From CAISIP01 sp039934375 (GTDB taxonomy: Bacteria > Pseudomonadota > Gammaproteobacteria > Burkholderiales > Burkholderiaceae_C): a stretch of 8,365 nt of DNA. Positions 1-6,019 of this stretch are shown piece by piece. Positions within the stretch are counted from its first letter, which is position 1; every line of letters starts with the position of its first letter. Where the stretch lies: positions 1 through 8,365 of the forward strand of contig JBDTMH010000201.1 in NCBI GenBank assembly GCA_039934375.1. The letters run 5' to 3'. The translations under genes and the position numbers were made by a program. The notes under the pieces are model-generated. The model was not told the DNA's origin. It ran no database searches and was given only the letters and a program-made list of their open reading frames with translations.

Positions 1-667
1 TGTCGGTGATGTGCAGCAGGCCGTCGATGCCGCCGAGGTCGACGAACGCGCCGTATTCGGTGATGTTCTTGACCACGCCGTGGACGATCGCGCCTTCGCG
101 CAGCGTCTCCATCAGCTTGGCACGCTCTTCGCCCATCGAGGCTTCGACCACGGCACGGCGCGACAACACGACGTTGTTGCGCTTGCGGTCGAGCTTGATG
201 ACCTTGAATTCCATGGTCTTGTTTTCGTACGGCGTCAGATCCTTGGTCGGACGTGTGTCGACCAGCGAGCCCGGCAGGAACGCACGGATGCCGTTGACCA
301 GAACGGTCAGCCCGCCCTTGACTTTGCCGCTGGTGGTGCCGGTGACGAATTCGCCGGACTCGAGTGACTTCTCGAGCGACATCCAGGATGCCAGGCGCTT
401 GGCGGTATCGCGGCTGACGATGGTGTCGCCGTAACCGTTTTCCATGGCGACGATGGCCACGGAGACGAACTCGCCGATCTGGCACTCGAGTTCGCCCTTG
501 TCATTCTTGAATTCGGAGATCGGTACGTAAGCTTCGGATTTCAGGCCGGCGTTGACGACCACAAAATTGTGTTCGACACGCACCACTTCGGCGGTCACGA
601 CCTCGCCGATGCGGGTTTCGGAGGCCTTCAGTGATTCTTCAAACAGATCGGCAAAAGATTCAGACAT
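1..667 (-). CDS. rpsA: 30S ribosomal protein S1, N-terminal part (gene runs off the left edge)
   Basis: Reading the minus strand from the ATG at 667-665 gives 222 uninterrupted codons up to the window edge, beginning MSESFADLFEESL, a typical S1 start. S1 binds mRNA on the 30S subunit and is needed to initiate translation on many structured or weakly Shine-Dalgarno mRNAs. Visible S1/OB-fold repeats are roughly residues 20-88 (repeat 1), 106-172 (repeat 2) and the start of repeat 3 from about 192, with the family motif ITEYGAFVDLGG at 202-213. In the family the first two repeats anchor the protein to the ribosome through S2 and the later ones bind RNA. Full-length S1 is usually about 550-570 residues, so over half is missing here. 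There is no purine-rich Shine-Dalgarno in the 20 bases before the ATG, as is also known for E. coli rpsA. It is last in the visible gene order after aroA-cmk, the usual place. Identification is secure; only the 3' end is unseen. Confidence 0.97.
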   Translation of the reverse strand, partial: MSESFADLFEESLKASETRIGEVVTAEVVRVEHNFVVVNAGLKSEAYVPISEFKNDKGELECQIGEFVSVAIVAMENGYGDTIVSRDTAKRLASWMSLEKSLESGEFVTGTTSGKVKGGLTVLVNGIRAFLPGSLVDTRPTKDLTPYENKTMEFKVIKLDRKRNNVVLSRRAVVEASMGEERAKLMETLREGAIVHGVVKNITEYGAFVDLGGIDGLLHITD

Positions 668-674
668 TGTGTTT

Positions 675-747
675 GCGGATGAACCGCGGGTTAAGTTGTA
701 CCACCACACGACCAATGCACCATTGAGGCACGAGGGGAGTCGTGTGG
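675..747 (-). promoter_or_regulatory. Structured 5' leader of rpsA (candidate autoregulatory element)
   Basis: The mRNA-sense leader contains a perfect 9-base inverted repeat (CCACACGAC at 747-739 with GTCGTGTGG at 712-704). Nested in it is a perfect 5-bp hairpin with a GTG triloop (CAATG 725-721, CATTG 717-713), directly abutting the 3' arm of the long stem. A competing hairpin (CACGA 744-740 with TCGTG 733-729) cannot form together with the long stem. A smaller 4-bp hairpin (GCGG 687-684, CCGC 678-675) ends 7 bases before the ATG, leaving a short A-rich single strand. It is established that E. coli rpsA is autogenously repressed by S1 through a folded, Shine-Dalgarno-poor initiation region. 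That this leader does the same job is inference from position and structure; pairing has not been tested by covariation. Confidence 0.55.
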
Positions 748-752
748 ACGAT

Positions 753-800
753 CGCGGGAACTGGAGCCCCCGCGTTTGTCCGCAGCCATCAACGGCTGCG
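753..800 (-). other. Two tandem stem-loops at the 3' end of aroA-cmk
   Basis: The first stem-loop pairs 800-794 with 787-781 (7 bp, CGCAGCC/GGCTGCG) and holds the aroA-cmk stop codon (791-789) in its 6-base loop. The second pairs CGCGGG at 774-769 with CCCGCG at 758-753, extendable by one G-U pair, with a 10-base loop. Neither is followed by a run of U, so this is not a classical intrinsic terminator, and rpsA follows in the same direction. Possible roles are transcript processing or stabilisation, partial attenuation, or part of the rpsA leader fold. The pairing is seen directly; the function is unknown. Confidence 0.5.
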
Positions 801-2795
801 AAACGGCTGCAAGCCCTGCCACCAGTCCAACACGGCTTCGACCGATTCCTCGACCGTCAGTTCCGAATTGTCCAGTAGCCTGGCATCCTCCGCTGCCTTC
901 AAGGGTGCGGTGCTGCGGGTTGAATCGCGCGCATCTCTGGCCTCAAGGTCCTGGCGAAGACCGGCGATTGTAGTCTCAATTCCCTTTGAAATCAATTGTT
1001 TATGACGGCGCGTCGCACGTTTGGCTGCGCTTGCGGTGAGATAGACCTTGAGTGGGGCGTGCGGAAAGATCACGGTGCCCATGTCGCGGCCGTCGGCCAC
1101 CAGACCGGGCAGCCGTCGGTACGCATGTTGGATCTCGATCAGCGCCTTGCGTACGGCAATCAGAGTCGAGACCCGCGACGCGTTCATGCCCATTTCTTCG
1201 GTGCGAACCCACTCGCTGACGTTTTCGCCGCCGAGCATGATGCGACCATCGGTGAACCGGATATCGAGCCGGCCAACCAGGTCGGCGATGGCAGCCTCGC
1301 CGCTGGCGTCCAGCGCCAACCCGGCACGCGTCGCCGCCAATGCCGTGATGCGGTACAGGGCGCCCGAATCCAGGAAGTGGTAACCCAGGCGCTGCGCCAA
1401 GGCTGCGGCCAGTGTGCCTTTTCCCGATGCCGTGGGTCCGTCGACGCAAATCACCGGAATCTGTGCAATCGGCGTTTGCACCACCGAGAACAATGCCTCA
1501 AAGTAGTCTGGAAAGGTCTTGGCCACGCATTTGGGGTCCTGGATGCGCACCGGCAGTCCTGCCGGATTGAACGCCGCCAGCGACAGGCACATGGCCATCC
1601 GGTGATCGTCATAGGTCGCCACGCTGGCAGCGCGCCAATGCGCTGTCGTCTCGGGCGGCGTGATGCGAATGAAGTCGGGACCTTCCTCGACCGTCGCGCC
1701 GAATTTGCGCAACTCGGTTGTCATGGCCGCAATGCGGTCGGTTTCCTTGACACGCCAACTGGCGATATTGCGCAAGGTGCTGGTGCCACGGGCGTACAAG
1801 GCCATGACTGCCAACGTCATGGCCGCATCCGGGATATGGTTGCAGTCCAGGTCGATCGGCCTCAGGGCTTGGCCAGCGCCGGGACCGGACACTTCCAGCC
1901 AATTCGCGCCACTGGTGATGCTGGCGCCCATCAGCCGGGCGGCCTCGACAAAACGGATGTCGCCCTGGATCGAATCGGCGCCGACGCCCTGGATCCGCAA
2001 CGGTGTACCACTGGACGGCGCGATCGCGCCGAGCGCGATGAAGTAGCTGGCCGAAGACGCATCGGCTTCGATGTGCAGGTCACCCGGCGACTGCAGCCGG
2101 CAGCCGGCGGGAATCGTGAAGCGTTGCCAGCCTTCGCGCCGCACCTGGACGCCGAAACGCGCCAGCAGATTGAGCGTGATCGCAATATAGGGACGCGATA
2201 TCAACTCACCAACCACGTCGATGACGATGTCCTGCGCTGCCACCAACGGCAATGCCATCAGCAAGGCAGTCAGGAACTGGCTCGACACATCACCGCGAAC
2301 CGCGATAGGCTGGCTCAGATTGAGTGACGGGCTCGTGATGTGCAGCGGCGGATAGCCGGGATTCTCCAGGTACTCGATCTGGCACCCCAGTTGGCGCAAT
2401 GCGTCGACCAGATCGCGGATCGGGCGTTCATGCATGCGCGCGACGCCGCGCAGTTCGAAGTCACCGCCGAGCACCGACAGAGCTGCCGTCAGCGGCCGCA
2501 TGGCAGTACCGGCATTGCCCAGGAACAGCTTGGCGCGGCGAATCGGCAACTGCCCGGCCAGGCCGCCGATCGTGACACGGTCCGCATCGCGCACGATGGA
2601 GCAACCCAATGTGCGCAGCGCATCGAGCATCACACGTGTATCGTCTGAATCCAGCAGGTCGTGCAGTGTCGTGCTGCCGGCGCACAGCGCCGACAGCAAC
2701 AGCACCCGATTGGAGATGCTCTTGGAGCCCGGCAGTGTCACCGTGCCACCGGCCGTGCGAAGCGCAGGCAGATCGAGGAATTCGGTGGCGAACAT
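789..2795 (-). CDS. aroA-cmk: Bifunctional EPSP synthase (3-phosphoshikimate 1-carboxyvinyltransferase) / cytidylate kinase
   Basis: One 668-residue frame encodes two cytosolic enzymes. Residues 1 to about 436 are EPSP synthase, joining PEP to shikimate-3-phosphate on the way to chorismate. Visible motifs are LPGSKSISNR (21-30), LGNAGTAMRPL (92-102), the catalytic Asp in NHIPDAAMT (D323), VKETDR (349-354), YDDHRMAM (395-402) and DPKCVAKTFPDYFE (420-433). G96 and P101 match the class I, glyphosate-sensitive form. Residues from about 447 to 668 are CMP/dCMP kinase: P-loop DGPTASGKGT (452-461), LDSGALYR (475-482), VADGRDMGTVIFP (566-578) and the lid arginines in RDARDSTRSTAPL (620-632). The linker is only about 12 residues, and no stop or frameshift separates the halves. 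The start ATG overlaps the tyrA stop (TAATG), which implies translational coupling. NCBI-type annotation knows this fusion in Burkholderiales; in E. coli the genes are separate. Both active sites look intact. Confidence 0.97.
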   Translation of the reverse strand: MFATEFLDLPALRTAGGTVTLPGSKSISNRVLLLSALCAGSTTLHDLLDSDDTRVMLDALRTLGCSIVRDADRVTIGGLAGQLPIRRAKLFLGNAGTAMRPLTAALSVLGGDFELRGVARMHERPIRDLVDALRQLGCQIEYLENPGYPPLHITSPSLNLSQPIAVRGDVSSQFLTALLMALPLVAAQDIVIDVVGELISRPYIAITLNLLARFGVQVRREGWQRFTIPAGCRLQSPGDLHIEADASSASYFIALGAIAPSSGTPLRIQGVGADSIQGDIRFVEAARLMGASITSGANWLEVSGPGAGQALRPIDLDCNHIPDAAMTLAVMALYARGTSTLRNIASWRVKETDRIAAMTTELRKFGATVEEGPDFIRITPPETTAHWRAASVATYDDHRMAMCLSLAAFNPAGLPVRIQDPKCVAKTFPDYFEALFSVVQTPIAQIPVICVDGPTASGKGTLAAALAQRLGYHFLDSGALYRITALAATRAGLALDASGEAAIADLVGRLDIRFTDGRIMLGGENVSEWVRTEEMGMNASRVSTLIAVRKALIEIQHAYRRLPGLVADGRDMGTVIFPHAPLKVYLTASAAKRATRRHKQLISKGIETTIAGLRQDLEARDARDSTRSTAPLKAAEDARLLDNSELTVEESVEAVLDWWQGLQPFRSR

Positions 2796-2797
2796 TA
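2793..2797 (-). promoter_or_regulatory. TAATG stop/start overlap between tyrA and aroA-cmk
   Basis: The tyrA stop TAA (2797-2795) shares one base with the aroA-cmk ATG (2795-2793). No strong Shine-Dalgarno lies close upstream; the nearest purine-rich match is GGAG at 2820-2817, over 20 bases away. Termination-reinitiation coupling is the likely start mechanism. In some pseudomonads and Acinetobacter these two genes are fused into one frame (recalled), whereas here they are separate but touching. Confidence 0.7.
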
Positions 2798-3667
2798 CTT
2801 CTGCTGCTTCGCCATGCTCCAGTTCGCGCGCGTGTCACTGGCATTTTCGATCTGTTCCATCAAGGCGTCGCCATTGCCGTTGGCGATCATCAGCTCCAGC
2901 GCCTGCAGGTTGCGTTGGAAAATCTTCGACTGCGTCAGCAATTCCTCGCGATTGGACAACATGACGTCTCGCCACATGGCCGGGTCGGATGCCGCGATGC
3001 GCGTGAAATCACGAAAACCCGGACCCGCCAGCGACAGGAAGTCGCGTCCCATGGGCTGGCCGGAAATCGCGTTCATCATGGCAAACGCGATCAGGTGCGG
3101 CAGATGACTGACAGCAGCAAAAGCGGCGTCGTGGGCTTCTGGCGCCATGCGTATCACACGACATCCCAGCGCCGACCAGACGTCTACGGCCTGCTGGGTC
3201 TGGATGGTGCTGGTACGCTCGATGGGGGTGAGCACGACCTGGCGTCCCATGTACAGGTCGGCGTCGGCATTCTCGACGCCCGACAGTTCCTTGCCAGCAA
3301 TCGGATGCGCCGGCACGAAGCAGCCAATCTGCTCGCGCAACGCGCGGCGCGCGGCATCGACCACATCGCGCTTGGTGGAACCCACGTCCATGATCAGCAT
3401 CTGCGGTGTGACCAGGTGTTTGATGGCCTTGAAGGTGGACTCGGTCGACGCGACCGGCACAGCCAGCAATACGATGTCGGCACCGGACACAGCCAGCAGA
3501 GCCGACGGCGCTTCCACGTCGATGACGCCCAACTGGCGCGCGCGCTCGGTGGTCGACGGCGACTTGCTGTAACCAACCACGCGCTTGACCAGGCCAGCAC
3601 GTTTTAGTGCGAGCGCGAAAGACCCGCCCATGAGGCCGCAGCCAATCAGACCTAATTGTTCAAACAT
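2795..3667 (-). CDS. tyrA: Prephenate (cyclohexadienyl) dehydrogenase, tyrosine biosynthesis
   Basis: This 290-residue protein oxidatively decarboxylates prephenate (possibly also arogenate) to the tyrosine precursor in the cytosol. It opens with a Rossmann nucleotide-binding motif, GLIGCGLMGGS (6-16), followed by DVGSTK (94-99). HPIAGKE (121-127) and SHLPH (187-191) supply the substrate-binding and catalytic histidines of the TyrA family. There is no chorismate mutase domain, unlike enteric TyrA, and no ACT domain, so it is the short monofunctional type. The end of the second Rossmann strand reads VVGYSKS, without the Asp typical of strict NAD+ enzymes, so cofactor preference is open. It starts 21 bases after the pheA stop with only a weak AAGA upstream, and its stop overlaps the aroA-cmk start. 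PheA competes with it for prephenate. The family is clear; exact substrate and cofactor are not. Confidence 0.95.
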   Translation of the reverse strand: MFEQLGLIGCGLMGGSFALALKRAGLVKRVVGYSKSPSTTERARQLGVIDVEAPSALLAVSGADIVLLAVPVASTESTFKAIKHLVTPQMLIMDVGSTKRDVVDAARRALREQIGCFVPAHPIAGKELSGVENADADLYMGRQVVLTPIERTSTIQTQQAVDVWSALGCRVIRMAPEAHDAAFAAVSHLPHLIAFAMMNAISGQPMGRDFLSLAGPGFRDFTRIAASDPAMWRDVMLSNREELLTQSKIFQRNLQALELMIANGNGDALMEQIENASDTRANWSMAKQQK

Positions 3668-3688
3668 GGGACGGTCTTGCGAAAAGAT

Positions 3689-4774
3689 TCATTGGGGGGC
3701 TGCGGGGTATGCGCCCAGCATCTTGTAGAACTCGCACAGTCCCTGAAGCTCTTTCAAGGCTGCGGCGACGTTTTCCTGGCCGGGGTGACCCTGGATGTCG
3801 ATGTAGAAGAAATAGTCCCATTGGCCGGAGCGCGCCGGCCGGGATTCGAAGCGTGTCATCGACACGCCGTGGCGCTTCAACGGCACCAGCAGGTCGTGCA
3901 CGGCGCCCGGCGCATTGGGAACCGACACCACCAGGCTGATGCGGTCATTGCCGCTGGCCGGTGGCGATGTCATGACCTGCGGCAGGCAGATCACGCTGAA
4001 ACGCGTGCGATTGTGGATGTCGTCCTGAATCGAGCTGGCCACCAGGTGCAGCCCAAATTCGGCTGCGGCCCGGTCGCTGGCAATGGCGGCCCAGGACGGG
4101 TTGCCTGCCGCCAAACGCGCGCCTTCGGCATTGCTTGAGGCGGCGCGCCGCTCGGCATGGGGCAAGTGGGTGCCCAGCCAGCCATGGCACTGCGCCAGGG
4201 CCTGAGGGTGGGCCAGCACGACCTCGATGCCGTCGAGTGCATTGTGCAGGCGCATCAGGTGGTGGCGCACCAGCAGGCTGACCTCGCCGACGATGTGCAG
4301 CGGCGAGTGCAGCAGCAGGTCGAGCGAGCGCGCCACGACGCCTTCGGTATTGTTCTCGACCGGCACCACGCCGAAGTCGGCGCGTCCGGCGGCTGTGGCG
4401 TGAAAGATCTCGTCGAAGTTCGCGCACGGCACATGCTCAAAGCTGGAGCCGAAGAACTGCACCGCAGCCTGCTCGCTGAACGTTCCAGCCGGGCCCAGAT
4501 AGGCAATTCGCTGGCGCGCTTCCAGGGCTCGGCAGGAGGACATGATTTCGCGCCATACATGGGCAATGCCGTCGGCCTTGATCGGGCCGGGGTTGCTGTC
4601 CTGCAAGCTGCGGATAACCTGGGTCTCGCGCTCCGGACGAAACACGGTCGAGCCTTCCTGCCGCTTGATCTCGCCGACTTCCAGCGCGAGTGATGCGCGC
4701 TGGTTCAGCAAGGCGAGCAACTCCGTGTCGAGGTTGTCGATCTGGGTCCGGAGCTCCGGCAGGGTTCTGGTCAT
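3689..4774 (-). CDS. pheA: P-protein: chorismate mutase / prephenate dehydratase
   Basis: This 361-residue bifunctional enzyme converts chorismate to prephenate and then to phenylpyruvate, the committed route to phenylalanine. Residues 1 to about 88 are an AroQ-type helical chorismate mutase (R26, K38 and E50 align with active-site residues of the E. coli domain). Residues 89 to about 270 are prephenate dehydratase, starting at RIAYLGPAGTFSE and carrying VPVENNTEG (137-145) and the catalytic TRF motif (257-259). Residues about 278-357 form an ACT domain with NAPGAV (287-292) and ESRP (310-313), the phenylalanine-binding motifs, so feedback inhibition by Phe is expected. It is a little shorter than the 386-residue E. 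coli protein but lacks no domain. The ATG at 4774 follows the serC stop by 26 bases and has no visible Shine-Dalgarno; no alternative ATG, GTG or TTG in frame precedes it within the gap. Translation probably depends on coupling to serC. Confidence 0.97.
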   Translation of the reverse strand: MTRTLPELRTQIDNLDTELLALLNQRASLALEVGEIKRQEGSTVFRPERETQVIRSLQDSNPGPIKADGIAHVWREIMSSCRALEARQRIAYLGPAGTFSEQAAVQFFGSSFEHVPCANFDEIFHATAAGRADFGVVPVENNTEGVVARSLDLLLHSPLHIVGEVSLLVRHHLMRLHNALDGIEVVLAHPQALAQCHGWLGTHLPHAERRAASSNAEGARLAAGNPSWAAIASDRAAAEFGLHLVASSIQDDIHNRTRFSVICLPQVMTSPPASGNDRISLVVSVPNAPGAVHDLLVPLKRHGVSMTRFESRPARSGQWDYFFYIDIQGHPGQENVAAALKELQGLCEFYKMLGAYPAAPQ

Positions 4775-4800
4775 GGCGTCGGGCGAAGGGGCTGGTCGAT

Positions 4801-5928
4801 TCAGGCGGCGGAGCGCTCAAATTCTCGCATGTAGTCGACCAACGCCTGCACACCACTCAGCGGCATGGCGTTGTAGATGCTGGCGCGCATGCCGCCAAGT
4901 GACTTGTGCCCCTTGAGCGACAGCAGGCCTTGGTCACCCGCTCCGGCCAGGAACGCATCATTGCGCGTCGTGTCCTTCAGGAAGAACGGAACATTCATGC
5001 GCGATCGGCAGCTTGGGTCGACGCGGTTCTCATACAGCTGAGAGCCGTCGATCGCCTGGTACAGCAGTTGTGCCTTGGCGATGTTGCGCTGTTCCATGGC
5101 CGCAACACCACCCTGGCGTCGGAGCCACTGAAACACCAGTCCCGCAATGTAGATGGCGTATGTCGGTGGGGTGTTGAACATGGACTGGTTGTCGTTGACC
5201 AGCTTGTAATTGAACGCGCTCGGGCACACTGCGAGCGCGTGACCGAGCAGATCTTCGCGAACCACGATCACGGTCAGCCCGGCGGGTCCGAGGTTTTTCT
5301 GGGCTCCAGCAAACGCCAGTCCGACACGTGACCAATCCACTGGCCGCGACGCCACGTGGGAGGAAAAGTCCACCACCAGCGGCGCCTTGCTGCCGAGCGC
5401 AGCCAGATCGGGCAGGGTCTGGAATTCAACGCCATGGATGGTCTCGTTGCTGCAGATGTGGACGTAGGCTGCATCGGGATCGAGGCGCCAGCTGGCCGGA
5501 TCGGGGATGCGGGTATGCCCGTCAGGCGTATTGTTGGCTACCACCCGGGATTGACTGTATTTGCCGGCTTCGAGTTGCGATTTCTGGCTCCAGCCGCCGG
5601 TGATGACGAAATTCGTGCGCGCCCGCGCAGCATCAACTTGCAGCCGACCGGCCAGATTCAGCGGGACGATTGCATTTTCGCCCAGCCCGCCGCCTTGCAT
5701 GAACAGGATGCGGAACTGCGCCGGTACCGCCAGCAAATCGCGCAGGCCGGCTTGCGCGGCTTCGCAAATCGAGATGAATTCCTTGCCGCGGTGGCTCATC
5801 TCCATCACGCCCATTCCGCAGCGACGACCCTGCGCGTCCGGCCAGTCCAGCATCTCGTCTGCGGCTTGCTGCAGTACCTCGGCCGGTATCGCGGCCGGGC
5901 CGGCGGAGAAGTTGTAGGGTCGTTGCAT
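4801..5928 (-). CDS. serC: Phosphoserine aminotransferase (PLP enzyme)
   Basis: A 375-residue class V aminotransferase that makes phosphoserine from 3-phosphohydroxypyruvate and glutamate, and acts on the related intermediate in vitamin B6 synthesis. It begins MQRPYNFSAGPA, the standard SerC N-terminus. SHRGKEF is at 45-51, the GGG cofactor-phosphate region at 79-81, the PLP lysine K211 in AGAQKNLGPAG, SMFNTPPTYAIY in the second half, and KGHKSLGGMRASIYNAMP near the C-terminus. I prefer the ATG at 5928 over the adjacent in-frame TTG at 5931, because the family usually starts at this point. A weak TGGG lies just upstream. Relative to E. coli SerC there is a 5-residue insertion after D28-W29, and the active-site loop reads GGGLGENA instead of GGGRGQFA, which I recall as the Burkholderiales form. 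It follows gyrA after about 70 bases and precedes pheA by 26. Confidence 0.97.
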   Translation of the reverse strand: MQRPYNFSAGPAAIPAEVLQQAADEMLDWPDAQGRRCGMGVMEMSHRGKEFISICEAAQAGLRDLLAVPAQFRILFMQGGGLGENAIVPLNLAGRLQVDAARARTNFVITGGWSQKSQLEAGKYSQSRVVANNTPDGHTRIPDPASWRLDPDAAYVHICSNETIHGVEFQTLPDLAALGSKAPLVVDFSSHVASRPVDWSRVGLAFAGAQKNLGPAGLTVIVVREDLLGHALAVCPSAFNYKLVNDNQSMFNTPPTYAIYIAGLVFQWLRRQGGVAAMEQRNIAKAQLLYQAIDGSQLYENRVDPSCRSRMNVPFFLKDTTRNDAFLAGAGDQGLLSLKGHKSLGGMRASIYNAMPLSGVQALVDYMREFERSAA

Positions 5929-5979
5929 CAATTGCCCATTTTCACAGAGGCCTGCGATTGTCGAAGGACCATGTTGCGG

Positions 5980-6019
5980 CGGGCCAGGGTCGGCCCGGGT
6001 CAGGTGGCGTCGCCACCTG
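5980..6019 (-). other. Two tandem hairpins across the gyrA stop codon and into the gyrA-serC gap
   Basis: The first is a near-perfect palindrome at 6019-6001 (CAGGTGGC, GAC loop, GCCACCTG in mRNA sense, 8 bp), covering the last gyrA codons and most of the TGA stop (6002-6000). The second, at 5997-5980, pairs CGGGCC with GGCCCG (6 bp) around a 6-base loop. No U-tract follows, so full intrinsic termination is unlikely. They could protect the upstream gyrA mRNA, attenuate read-through into serC or mark a processing site. The structure is directly visible; the role is inferred. Confidence 0.5.

Noticed and set aside
6..434. 142- and 118-residue plus-strand frames at the left edge
   Set aside because: Both are antisense to rpsA, which translates cleanly on the minus strand from 667 to the window edge.
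695..703. Extended -10-like TGGTACAAC as an rpsA promoter
   Set aside because: The -10 hexamer matches only 4 of 6 positions and no acceptable -35 lies at the right spacing. It also falls next to the leader stem. Too weak to list as a feature.
753..774. Intrinsic terminator after aroA-cmk
   Set aside because: The GC hairpin is present but no U-tract follows it in the transcript, and rpsA lies downstream in the same direction.
996..2327. 443-residue plus-strand open frame opposite aroA
   Set aside because: It lies wholly antisense to a clear aroA, has low-complexity Arg/Gln/His-rich composition and no recognisable domain. It is a GC-rich shadow frame.
2609..3607. 332-residue plus-strand open frame spanning tyrA and the start of aroA
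   Set aside because: Antisense shadow running across two real genes, with no domain.
5937..5970. Possible serC promoter in the gyrA-serC gap (TTCGAC ... AAAATG)
   Set aside because: The -10 match is poor and the region is GC-rich; read-through from gyrA is at least as likely.
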